NCBI GenBank assembly: GCA_947588845.1
Contig: CANQAR010000032.1
Location: 1-39,532 of the forward strand
Direction: 5' to 3'
Source of the DNA: an uncultured Lachnospiraceae bacterium
GTDB taxonomy: Bacteria; Bacillota; Clostridia; Lachnospirales; Lachnospiraceae
DNA length: 39,532 nucleotides
Made by a program: the position numbers and the translations under genes. Of the stretch, positions 27,220-34,962 are shown in pieces. The notes under the pieces are model-generated. The model was given only the letters and a program-made list of their open reading frames with translations. It searched no databases and had not been told where the DNA came from. The stretch's first letter is position 1. Every line of letters starts with the position of its first letter.

Positions 27220-28452
27220 TTATACAGGAACATGTGCGGAGCGAAAAGCTCCCGGCGTCATCCCGGTTTCCGCTTTGAACAGACGAATAAAATGATTTAC
27301 ATTTTCATACCCGATTCTGCTGCTGATCTCCTGCACCTGCAGGTTTGTGTTCAGCAGCAGTTTTTTTGCCTCCTCAATGCGGACGAGATTGAAATCCTTC
27401 AGCGGAGAGACAGAAAAGGCGGCGCTGTATTCCTTGCACAGGCGGTAGCGGCTGATTCCATAGAGCGCTTCCTGGTCAGCCAGGGAAAAAGAAAGATTTT
27501 GCAGGTTGTGGATATAGGCGTGCATATCGCGCAGATAGGCAGGGATATTTTCAGAAGGGACTGGATCCTGCGGGAGGACGGACAAGCAAACATCCGATAG
27601 GATCTGCGTAAGAAGGCTGTGCATCCGGATCAGAGAGCCGGTGCTGACTCTGATGGGAAACGTCCCCAGTTTTTCGATTGCTGAAGCGATCGTGGGAGCC
27701 TCGGTTTTCTCCGCCATATAAAATGTATCCAGAAAAGGAAGAAAGCAGGGCAGATCGGGTCCCGCGATAAAAAACAGGCGGAAAGACCATGGCAGCAACA
27801 TGGACTGCAGGCGGCATGGAGCGGAGCCGCCGAAAATTAAAATGTCGCCATCTTTTATAATTCGGACTGAACCATCTGCAGCCTGCCTCGGAATCTGGAG
27901 AAGCTTTCTTTCGGAATGCGGTGGTGAAACCGGTTTATTCAGAGCTGGCCACTGGCTTCTTTGGGTAGATGGATTCGGCTCATCCAGAGTCAGCTGTCCG
28001 CCTCCGCGCAGGGACTCCAGGAGGAACAGTCCGTCAAAGGGCAGGATGGAGACGGCAAACGGTGTGGATTTGTCCACCGGGCCGCCGCCGACTAAACGCA
28101 GATAACGCTCCGGCTGTATGGAAACCGAAAGGTTCATCTCATCCTGGAAATGAGTTGTCTGCGCGGAGACAGGAATGTTCAAGGTATGCTGTGAGATGTC
28201 TGACTGCGTGAGGAGCGGGCTGTTCAGACCGTTCCTGAAACGTTTCATCTGTGTGGGAACCGGGAAATTCTGGTCATGATGGGAGCGTTCTGCATGTACA
28301 GAAGCCGGGGAGTCCGGATCATTTTGAGAGAGGTTCGGAAGCCGGCAGTCGTACTGATATCGGATCGGGAGAAATTCCTGCGCAGAGCACAGAGTATCCG
28401 CCACTTTCAAAGGAATAAGAGAGTTCTTTATCACATCGTATAATTCGGCCAT
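27220..28452 (-). CDS. AraC-family transcriptional regulator with internal 15-residue repeats
   Basis: 410 residues, starting at 28452 after ACAGGAGGAATTT. The C-terminal ~100 residues are a double AraC/XylS HTH: SLADQEALYGISRYRLCKEY, the core PLKDFNLVRIEEAKKLLLNT, and VQEISSRIGYENVNHFIRLF with the end GMTPGAFR. The N-terminal part should be the cupin-like sensor (DGDILIFGGSAPCRLQSMLL). It is interrupted at residues 47-121 by five 15-residue units with consensus N.PV..Q, which are unusual for the family. The gene is divergent from operon 2 and most likely controls it; two TCGGTGAT direct repeats lie at the operon 2 promoter. Effector presumably a mannan-derived sugar. Confidence 0.88.
   Translation of the reverse strand: MAELYDVIKNSLIPLKVADTLCSAQEFLPIRYQYDCRLPNLSQNDPDSPASVHAERSHHDQNFPVPTQMKRFRNGLNSPLLTQSDISQHTLNIPVSAQTTHFQDEMNLSVSIQPERYLRLVGGGPVDKSTPFAVSILPFDGLFLLESLRGGGQLTLDEPNPSTQRSQWPALNKPVSPPHSERKLLQIPRQAADGSVRIIKDGDILIFGGSAPCRLQSMLLPWSFRLFFIAGPDLPCFLPFLDTFYMAEKTEAPTIASAIEKLGTFPIRVSTGSLIRMHSLLTQILSDVCLSVLPQDPVPSENIPAYLRDMHAYIHNLQNLSFSLADQEALYGISRYRLCKEYSAAFSVSPLKDFNLVRIEEAKKLLLNTNLQVQEISSRIGYENVNHFIRLFKAETGMTPGAFRSAHVPV
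28090..28314 (-). repeat. Five 45-bp coding repeats inside the AraC gene
   Basis: Residues 47-61, 62-76, 77-91, 92-106 and 107-121 align at a strict 15-residue period (NFPVPTQ, NSPLLTQ, NIPVSAQ, NLSVSIQ; the first unit DSPASVH is weakest). The DNA copies are diverged. Confidence 0.65.
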
Positions 28453-28609
28453 AAATTCCTCCTGTTCGTAATCCCCAGAATTTCTCTGTATCTATGGGCC
28501 GTGATCAAAATTGGCACTTTGCGATACAGAAAATCTTCTGCTGAAGACTTTTACGCATAGTTCGCGCCGCATCTGGTATTAAGTGTAGGACGATGATGTT
28601 ATTAGATTA

Positions 28610-28625
28610 ATTTAAGTTCTTAAAT
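28610..28625. promoter_or_regulatory. 16-bp perfect palindrome upstream of the AraC gene
   Basis: ATTTAAGTTCTTAAAT is a perfect palindrome in the AraC-operon 2 intergenic region (28453-28852). It contains AATTTAAG, the octamer seen before 4252 and operon 1. Confidence 0.45.
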
Positions 28626-28761
28626 CAGGTTTTATTATTTTTTATTATACCGTTTCAGGGAAAAAGATAAAGGTAAAATATGCATAGTTTAATTGGTTAA
28701 AAAATAGGATATTTTTACAAAAACATGGGAAATGACAAAATAAGAAGATAAAAAACAAGAA

Positions 28762-28796
28762 TCGGTGATTACAAACGGAAATTTCGGTGATATAGT
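28762..28796 (+). promoter_or_regulatory. Operon 2 promoter with AraC-type direct repeats
   Basis: TCGGTGAT occurs at 28762-28769 and 28784-28791, 22 bp apart (two helical turns), the geometry used by AraC-family activators. The likely -35 is TTACAA (28769-28774) and -10 is TATAGT (28791-28796), 16 bp apart; the weak -35 suits an activated promoter. CTTAAATT lies at 28826-28833. Confidence 0.5.
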
Positions 28797-28852
28797 TCAT
28801 TTAAAGTAAAAAAGCAACTAAATAACTTAAATTAATTAAAAGGAGGAAGAAT

Positions 28853-30184
28853 ATGAAACTGAAAAAAAGTATAGTAACAGGGCTTGCGGCAGCGGCTGTC
28901 TCTATGGTGGTTTTCGGCGGAAACGCTCTGGCGGCGGAACTTCCGGCGTTCAACGAGCTGAACATTGATGATTATGCGGATCTGACAGCGGACATCAAGA
29001 TCCTGACGGACCGCACGGATATCGTGGATACGGTATACGCGGGTTACGCGGAGCAGTTTACCGAGAGATTCCCGAATATTCACGTTACTTATGAAGCAGT
29101 AACTGATTACGCTGAGGCGGTAACGCTCCGTCTGACAAACGGAGACTGGGGCGACATCTGCTTTATCCCGGATACGGTTGAGAAGACAGAGCTTTCCACC
29201 TATTTCGTGCCGCTGGGCGATTATGACGCGATGGATGAGATCTACTATAATATGAATGCGCAGACGGACGGGGACAAGGTGTACGGTATTCCGAATGGCG
29301 GAAATACGCCTGGTATTCTGATCAACAAGAATGTCTGGGCAGATGCGGGAATCACGGAGTATCCGACGACGCCGGATGAGTTCATCGAGGATCTGCAGAA
29401 GATCAAGGATAACACGGATGCGATCCCGTTGTACACAAACTTCGCGGACGGCTGGCCTCTGGGACAGTGGACAGGCTACATCGGAATCCCGTCCAACGCG
29501 GATCCAAATTACGCGGAGAACGTTATGCCGCACAAGCAGAATCCGTTCGCAAAACCGGACGACGGAATGTACGGACCGTACGCTCTGTTCTATATGCTGT
29601 ATGAGCCGGTTGCACGCGGACTTGTAGAAGAAGACCCGGCGTCCACAGACTGGGAGAGCTCCAAGGCAAGAATCGGCAGCGGAGAGATCGCGACGATGGT
29701 TCTGCAGAGCTGGGCGATCAACCAGTGCAAGGATCTGGCGGAAGATCCGGACGCGATCGATTACATCCCGATGCCGATCACGGTGAACGGCGTGCAGGCG
29801 CTTCTTGTAAACTCCAACTACTGCTACGGCATCAACTGCAACGCGAGCGAAGATAATCAGCTGGCATCCATGGTTTATGTGAAGTGGCTGATCGAGGAAT
29901 CTCCGATCATGGCGGACGAGGGAAATATCCCGGAGCGCAAGGATCAGGAAGTGCCGGACAGCCTGGCAAACTTTGACGGTCTTGAGATGATGACAAACGC
30001 GAAGGAAGAGGAACCTGGCCTGAAGAATGAGGTTGCGAACGAGTCGGAAGTCCTGACGGATGCGAATGTCGCGAAGGTTGTGGAAGGCGCGCTCTCTGGC
30101 AAGCCGTTTGACGATATCATGAACGAGTGGAATGAGAGATGGACAGAGGCCCAGGACTATGTGGGCGTGGAAGTCACAGAGTAA
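28853..30184 (+). CDS. Extracellular sugar-binding protein of ABC importer 2
   Basis: 443 residues, ATG at 28853 after AAAAGGAGGAAGAAT. Sec signal peptide of about 27-28 residues (ends NALA, AEL) with no lipobox Cys. It has the same type II binding-protein fold as the operon 1 protein, with shared segments (GDWGDICFIP, PTTPDEFIEDLQKIKDNTDA, IPLYTNFADGW, SNYCYGINCNASED), but many differences in the loops that contact ligand. It should bind a different or overlapping set of manno-oligosaccharides, possibly galactosylated, since operon 2 leads into a GH36. First gene of operon 2. Confidence 0.9.
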   Translation: MKLKKSIVTGLAAAAVSMVVFGGNALAAELPAFNELNIDDYADLTADIKILTDRTDIVDTVYAGYAEQFTERFPNIHVTYEAVTDYAEAVTLRLTNGDWGDICFIPDTVEKTELSTYFVPLGDYDAMDEIYYNMNAQTDGDKVYGIPNGGNTPGILINKNVWADAGITEYPTTPDEFIEDLQKIKDNTDAIPLYTNFADGWPLGQWTGYIGIPSNADPNYAENVMPHKQNPFAKPDDGMYGPYALFYMLYEPVARGLVEEDPASTDWESSKARIGSGEIATMVLQSWAINQCKDLAEDPDAIDYIPMPITVNGVQALLVNSNYCYGINCNASEDNQLASMVYVKWLIEESPIMADEGNIPERKDQEVPDSLANFDGLEMMTNAKEEEPGLKNEVANESEVLTDANVAKVVEGALSGKPFDDIMNEWNERWTEAQDYVGVEVTE

Positions 30185-30200
30185 CAAAATGCCTGTGCGG

Positions 30201-30226
30201 GCAGGAGGGAAAAAACCACCTCCTGC
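30201..30226 (+). repeat. Hairpin related to the intergenic repeat (copy C, second half only)
   Basis: GCAGGAGG (30201-30208) and CCTCCTGC (30219-30226) flank an A-rich loop. The sequence through CTGCTCGAT closely matches hairpin 2 of copy A at 3787-3814. It lies between binding protein 2 and its permease, the place a partial terminator or 3' stabiliser is expected. Confidence 0.6.
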
Positions 30227-30267
30227 TCGATTACAACAGCGTTTTGCAGATTCCAGGAGGTGGAAAA

Positions 30268-31266
30268 ATGAATCAGCAATCTGTTTCCGGGTCATCTTCC
30301 TTTAAGCAGTGGTTTCTGAAGCGCGATGTGCAGCGCGTCCTTGTCATTGTCACGTTTATGGCCGTGCCGCTGCTTCTGCTGCTTATGTTCACATATATTC
30401 CATTTGCGAAAATGATCCAGTTTTCTTTCTATAATATGAAGTACATAGGCGAGCGTCGGTTTGTTGGTCTTGCCAATTACCGGAGAGTGTTCCAGAACAA
30501 GGAGTTGTTCGGGTCACTTCTGGTCAGTCTCTATTACATGGGCGGCGGCGTTGTGCAGCTTGCGCTTGCCCTGCTGTTCGCGAGTCTGTTTGTGTTCAAG
30601 GTAAAGGGAGAGGCAGTATTCAAGGCTGCGATGTTCTTCCCATACCTGATCTGCGGTATCGCGATTGGCTTTATCTTTAAATTCTTTTATTTTCATGGCT
30701 ATGTTCTGGATACGATCCTTCAGCTGTTCGGCTGGAAGCTGGAAGATCTTCCGCTGTGGCTGCAGGACACGAAGATTAACAACGTTGCTCTGGCGGCGAC
30801 TTCAGTCTGGAGGTATACCGGACAGAACGTGATCCTGTTTCTGGGCGCGATGATGTCCGTGGATTCGGATCTCTATGAGGCGGCGGCCCTGGATGGCTGC
30901 AACCGCTGGCAGCAGTTCCGCTATATCATTCTTCCAAGCATCAAGTCGATTATCGTGCTGAACATTATTCTCTGTGTCAGCGGCTGTCTCTCCGCATTCG
31001 AGCCGCCTTACGTTATCACAAATGGAAGCTTCGGGACGGCGACGTATTTTGTGCAGATGAACTCCGTGGCGCATGAGACGCAGAAGGTCGGACTCGCAAG
31101 CGCGATGGCGATTGTTCTGCTTGCGCTGATCATTCTCTGTACAATCGGGCAGAGGCTGTTCTTTAAGTACGTCTTCAATAATGGAACAGAGGACGAGTCG
31201 AAGAGCGCAGCAAGGGCCAGGAAGAAAGCGGAGAAAGCGCAGAAAAGAAAGGGGGCCAGAGCATGA
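30268..31266 (+). CDS. ABC importer 2 permease, MalF-type
   Basis: 332 residues from the ATG at 30268 with CCAGGAGGTGG upstream; the longer open frame reads through the hairpin and overlaps the previous gene. Six hydrophobic segments are seen, with coupling motif EAAALDGCNRWQQFRYIILP and FTYIPFAKMIQFSFYNMKYI near the first helix. The C-terminus is Lys/Arg-rich (ARARKKAEKAQKRKGARA). It partners the next gene, which it overlaps by ATGA. No ATPase is encoded nearby. Confidence 0.92.
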   Translation: MNQQSVSGSSSFKQWFLKRDVQRVLVIVTFMAVPLLLLLMFTYIPFAKMIQFSFYNMKYIGERRFVGLANYRRVFQNKELFGSLLVSLYYMGGGVVQLALALLFASLFVFKVKGEAVFKAAMFFPYLICGIAIGFIFKFFYFHGYVLDTILQLFGWKLEDLPLWLQDTKINNVALAATSVWRYTGQNVILFLGAMMSVDSDLYEAAALDGCNRWQQFRYIILPSIKSIIVLNIILCVSGCLSAFEPPYVITNGSFGTATYFVQMNSVAHETQKVGLASAMAIVLLALIILCTIGQRLFFKYVFNNGTEDESKSAARARKKAEKAQKRKGARA

Positions 31267-32111
31267 TTCAGTTAAAAAAGTCTTTTCTGGGAACGGTTTT
31301 TGATGTGCTGAAGTATGTGATGCTGACACTTGCCTCTCTGATCGCGGTTATTCCTGTCGCGGTCTGCGCATTCACCGCGTTCAAGACAGAGGAAGAGTAC
31401 ACGCACGGCTCAGTCCTGGAGCTGCCCAAGTCTTTTGCCTACCTGGAAAACTTTAAGGAGGCAATTGTGAAGGCGAACATGCTGCAGTGTTTCCTGAACA
31501 CAATCCTTGTGCTGATTGTCGTTCTTGTATGCTCCGTCTTTATCAGCGCCATGCTGGCATATGTGCTGAACAGGTTTACTTTTCCGGGAAGAAACATGAT
31601 CGAGAGCCTGTTTCTGTTTGCGTCGCTGCTTCCGGGCATTGCGATGCAGGTCACGATCTACCAGATCATGTATTCCCTCGGACTGATCAATCACCTGTAC
31701 GGCTACATGATCGTACTGATGGGAACGGATATCATATCCATTTACCTGTTCCTGCAGTTCTTTGAGAATCTTCCGGTTTCGCTGGATGAGTCCGCGACGA
31801 TGGACGGATGTACGTATTTCGGCGTATTTTTCCGGATTCTTTTCCCGCTCTTAAAGCCTGCGATCATGACGACCGTGGTGTTAAAAGGCGTGAGCGTCTA
31901 CAATGAATATTATGCGTCCAATCTGTATCTGCAGAGACCGGAGCTCCGCACGATCTCCACGGCGCTGTACACGTTCACAGGACCTTATGGGAGTAAATAC
32001 AACTACATCTGCGCGGGCGTGCTGATCACGATTATTCCGCTTCTGGTGTTCTTCCTGATCTTCCAGAAACAGGTGTACAGCGGCATGGCGGCAGGCGCGG
32101 TCAAGGGATGA
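31263..32111 (+). CDS. ABC importer 2 permease, MalG-type
   Basis: 282 residues, start overlapping the previous stop (ATGA). Six hydrophobic segments, coupling motif ESATMDGCTYFGVFFRILFP, and ending QKQVYSGMAAGAVKG. Protein-level similarity to the operon 1 subunit is strong, but DNA identity is far lower than between the enzyme genes downstream. It forms the importer core with the MalF-type subunit. Confidence 0.92.
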   Translation: MIQLKKSFLGTVFDVLKYVMLTLASLIAVIPVAVCAFTAFKTEEEYTHGSVLELPKSFAYLENFKEAIVKANMLQCFLNTILVLIVVLVCSVFISAMLAYVLNRFTFPGRNMIESLFLFASLLPGIAMQVTIYQIMYSLGLINHLYGYMIVLMGTDIISIYLFLQFFENLPVSLDESATMDGCTYFGVFFRILFPLLKPAIMTTVVLKGVSVYNEYYASNLYLQRPELRTISTALYTFTGPYGSKYNYICAGVLITIIPLLVFFLIFQKQVYSGMAAGAVKG

Positions 32112-32132
32112 CGATCACAGGGAGGCGATGTT

Positions 32133-32762
32133 ATGTTTGTGCGCAGATGGATCCGCGATATCCGGATCGCGACGAAGGATATGAGTTCGGCTGACCGGGC
32201 GGAATATATTGCGGAGTATTACTGGTATCACATTCTGTTCGCCTTTCTGGTGATCGGATTGCTGGCGCTGATCGTATATCATGTTACAGCGGGCAGGCGG
32301 GTGGTTTCATTCGCCTGCATTATTGTGAATGAGACGGTGGATTATGAGAGAGACGGCGCCCTGGCCGGTGAATTTGCCGAGGCTCTGAATCTGGATCCGG
32401 ACAGGGTGCGCGTGGATTCCGATTACCGCATCAGCTACACGGGACATGAGCAGAAAGGAAACAATGAGAGCGACTACGAGAAATTTTTCTTTGGATGGTC
32501 AGAGGGGGAACTGGACGCGATAGTCCTTCCGGAAAGCTTTCTTTCTTACTGCGAAGAAGTGGGAGGGGAACTGAGAGTTGTCTCGGAAGATGGGGCTGTC
32601 AGTATCCCGCTTCGCGAAACAAAGCTTCGGGGCAGAATCAGGGATGACGAAAATGATCCGATGGTAATCGTGTTTCCTACCGATGGGCTGCATGAGGAGG
32701 AGACGGCAGCGTTTGTGGAATATATATCAGATGGGGATGACTCCCGTTTTTTCAGGCAGTGA
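32133..32762 (+). CDS. Single-pass membrane protein, putative accessory of sugar ABC importer (type 2)
   Basis: 209 residues, ATG at 32133 after CAGGGAGGCGATGTT. The cytoplasmic N-terminus (about 45 residues; SSADRAEYIAEYYWYH) leads to one transmembrane helix (FAFLVIGLLALIVYHV). An outward domain has FACIIVNETVDYERDGAL, GELDAIVLPESFLSYCEEVG and a late EETAAFVEYI. It shares this plan with the protein at 4252-4968. The outer part resembles a fragment of a solute-binding fold, so a docking or sensing role beside the importer is possible. It lies directly between the permeases and the DUF624 gene and is surely co-transcribed. No named family recognised. Confidence 0.75.
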   Translation: MFVRRWIRDIRIATKDMSSADRAEYIAEYYWYHILFAFLVIGLLALIVYHVTAGRRVVSFACIIVNETVDYERDGALAGEFAEALNLDPDRVRVDSDYRISYTGHEQKGNNESDYEKFFFGWSEGELDAIVLPESFLSYCEEVGGELRVVSEDGAVSIPLRETKLRGRIRDDENDPMVIVFPTDGLHEEETAAFVEYISDGDDSRFFRQ

Positions 32763-32884
32763 GCAGCAAATTTGTATCAGCGGCGGGATTCAGAGAAAAA
32801 CTGTTGTGTCTGTCTCTGGTGCGGAAAATGGAACAGAAGTCAGAAAATGCGGCAAAAGAGTACCGAAAAATGGAGGAACAGACC

Positions 32885-33805
32885 ATGAAATCAGCGTTTA
32901 ACATTGACAATCCGTTTTTTGCTTTGATGGGCAGGCTGGCAGACTATGTCATTCTGAATCTCCTGTTCCTGCTGACTGCCTGCCCGGTCATCACGATCGG
33001 AACAGCCCTGTGCGCGATGCACGAAGTTCTTCCCAAAATGGCGGAAGGCACGGAAGGGTCTCTGTACCGTACCTACATGCAGGCGTTCATCCGAAACTTC
33101 CGGCGCACGGTGCCTGTGTGGTTGTTTCTGCTGATCACGGGTGTGGTTCTGGTATTTGACGTGACGATCGCCGCGGACTCTCTGGGCAGTATGCAGAAGA
33201 TAATCCTGCCGGTAGTCGGAAGTATGCTGATATTCTGGCTGCTGATTTTTTCCTGGATTTTTCTGATGGAGGCAGGTTCTCCCGTGGAGCGGACGTCTGA
33301 TTCTGCTGATATGTCGGAGGATGGTTCTGAAGAAAAGTCAGGAACGGATTTTTCCGACAGAATGGGTATTGAACCTGAAATCAGGAAGTCTGCTGACTAT
33401 GGAAAAAAGCCGGAAACGGATGCTGGAATCGACATCAGGCGAAAAGATGTTTCCGGCGAAAATCCAGCCGTTGATTCTGAATGCGTCAGGCAGGGAAGAA
33501 GCCACGGCGTCGGAATCCGGGGACAGATAAAAGCAGCTCTCTTTGCGGCGGTCACGCATCTGCCGCAGACACTTCTGATGATCGTTCTGGAGGTTTTCCC
33601 CATATTCTGTTATATTTTTGTGATTCGTTTTTTCCTGGGCATCGTCCTGCCGTTCTATGTCTGCATAGGGTTTTCGCTGAGTGCGGCTTTGTGCAGCATA
33701 CTGGCCGGGCGAACGAAAATCAGGCCGGGCAGGTCCAATGAAGATGACCCGGAAGGTGAATCGGGCTGGTCGGATGGGACGGAGGAAGAAGATATCAAAA
33801 AGTAA
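32885..33805 (+). CDS. DUF624 (YesL-type) membrane protein 2, with loop insertion
   Basis: 306 residues from the ATG at 32885, which has GGAGGAACAGACC upstream and begins MKSAFNIDNPFFALMGRLAD, matching the DUF624 start; upstream in-frame codons overlap the previous gene and lack family features. The TACPVITIGTAL segment is conserved with YesL. Between membrane segments, about 33278-33525 encode a polar insertion of some 80 residues (TSDSADMSEDGSEEK onwards) that is absent from the operon 1 paralogue. The C-terminal tail is acidic and lies in a degenerate tandem repeat continuing into the spacer. It presumably assists importer 2; molecular function not established for the family. Confidence 0.82.
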   Translation: MKSAFNIDNPFFALMGRLADYVILNLLFLLTACPVITIGTALCAMHEVLPKMAEGTEGSLYRTYMQAFIRNFRRTVPVWLFLLITGVVLVFDVTIAADSLGSMQKIILPVVGSMLIFWLLIFSWIFLMEAGSPVERTSDSADMSEDGSEEKSGTDFSDRMGIEPEIRKSADYGKKPETDAGIDIRRKDVSGENPAVDSECVRQGRSHGVGIRGQIKAALFAAVTHLPQTLLMIVLEVFPIFCYIFVIRFFLGIVLPFYVCIGFSLSAALCSILAGRTKIRPGRSNEDDPEGESGWSDGTEEEDIKK

Positions 33806-33905
33806 GCCGATTTGGGCAGACAGGAAAAAGGATAGTGAAGGATGAGTCCGAAAATTCTGCAGAGTGAATTGGACTGGTCGGATGAAGCGAAAGAAGATGG
33901 TGAAG
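33756..33905. repeat. Degenerate ~54-bp repeats across the end of DUF624 gene 2
   Basis: GTGAATCGGGCTGGTCGGAT at 33756 recurs as GTGAATTGGACTGGTCGGAT at 33864, a distance of 108 bp (2 x 54). A much weaker copy fits midway at about 33810. The first copy is coding, the last lies in the 121-bp spacer before GH130_2 copy 2. Confidence 0.55.
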
Positions 33906-33926
33906 AAATAATGAGGAAGTGGTGTT

Positions 33927-34952
33927 ATGAAGTACAAAATTTTAAATACTCCTGCCGTGCCAAACATGCCGTGGCAGGACAAGCCTGCGGAAGATAAAAG
34001 CGGACTTCCGCTCTGGCGGTACAGTGAGAATCCGATCGTCGGGCGCAATCCGTCCAAAGGGGTGGCGCGTATCTTTAACAGCGCCGTGGCGCCTTATGGG
34101 GATGCTTTTATCGGCGTGTTCCGTGGGGAGCAGACGAATGGGATCCCGTATATCTATCTTGGAAGGAGCCGGGATGCCATCCACTGGGAGTTTGATGAGG
34201 AAAAGATCCCGTTCAAAGATGAAGACGGAAATGATTTCATGCCGGGATACGCCTACGATCCGCGGCTGGTGAAGGTGGAGGACACCTGGTACGTCATCTG
34301 GTGTCAGGATTTTTACGGGGCGTCGATCGGCGTCGCGAAGACGCAGGATTTCAAGACATTTACGAGGATTGAGAACCCGTTTATCCCGTTCAACCGGAAC
34401 GCAGTTCTGTTCCCAAGAAAAGTGAACGGCAGATATCTGATGCTTTCCCGTCCAAGCGACAGCGGCCATACGCCGTTTGGCGATATCTTTCTGTCGGAGA
34501 GTCCGGACATGACCTACTGGGGGAAACACCGCCATGTGCTGGGAAAGAGTGATAACTGGTGGGAGAACGTGAAGGTCGGAGGCGGAGCGGCCCCGATTGA
34601 GACGAGCGAGGGCTGGCTGCTCTTTTACCACGGGGTGACGGGTACCTGTAACGGCTACGTCTACAGCATCGGCGGAGCGATCCTGGATATTGATCAGCCG
34701 TCGGTTGTGAAATACCGCTGCAAAACATTCCTGCTGACGCCCCAGGAGTGGTATGAGGAGCGCGGCTTTGTGCCGAATGTCACCTTCCCCTGCGCGACGA
34801 TTCATGACGCGCAGACCGGGAGGATCGCCGTCTACTACGGATGTGCGGACACATATGTAGGGCTTGCGTTTACGACGGTGGACGAGGTGGTGGATTATAT
34901 CAAGGAGAACAGCAGCGTGAGCGCGGCGGACACGGAGATTGGAAGAAGGTAA
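33927..34952 (+). CDS. GH130 subfamily 2 beta-1,4-mannooligosaccharide phosphorylase, copy 2
   Basis: 341 residues, ATG at 33927 (GAGGAAGTGGTGTT upstream). It differs from copy 1 only at the N-terminus (MKYKILNTPAVPNMPW) and a few scattered residues; the probable catalytic Asp111 in YDPRLVKVED is kept. Same reaction as copy 1: phosphorolysis of manno-oligosaccharides to mannose 1-phosphate in the cytoplasm. The very high identity, against diverged transporter genes just upstream, points to recent gene conversion with copy 1. Confidence 0.9.
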   Translation: MKYKILNTPAVPNMPWQDKPAEDKSGLPLWRYSENPIVGRNPSKGVARIFNSAVAPYGDAFIGVFRGEQTNGIPYIYLGRSRDAIHWEFDEEKIPFKDEDGNDFMPGYAYDPRLVKVEDTWYVIWCQDFYGASIGVAKTQDFKTFTRIENPFIPFNRNAVLFPRKVNGRYLMLSRPSDSGHTPFGDIFLSESPDMTYWGKHRHVLGKSDNWWENVKVGGGAAPIETSEGWLLFYHGVTGTCNGYVYSIGGAILDIDQPSVVKYRCKTFLLTPQEWYEERGFVPNVTFPCATIHDAQTGRIAVYYGCADTYVGLAFTTVDEVVDYIKENSSVSAADTEIGRR

Positions 34953-34962
34953 ACGGAAAGCT

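Noticed and set aside
27175-27600. Small + strand frame opposite the AraC HTH
   Set aside because: It is antisense to the conserved AraC DNA-binding domain and has no ribosome site or recognisable motif.
28832-30295. Reverse-strand open frame of 487 codons opposite binding protein 2
   Set aside because: It mirrors a clear binding-protein gene with signal peptide and ribosome site; composition is Arg/His/Ile-rich as expected of an antisense frame.
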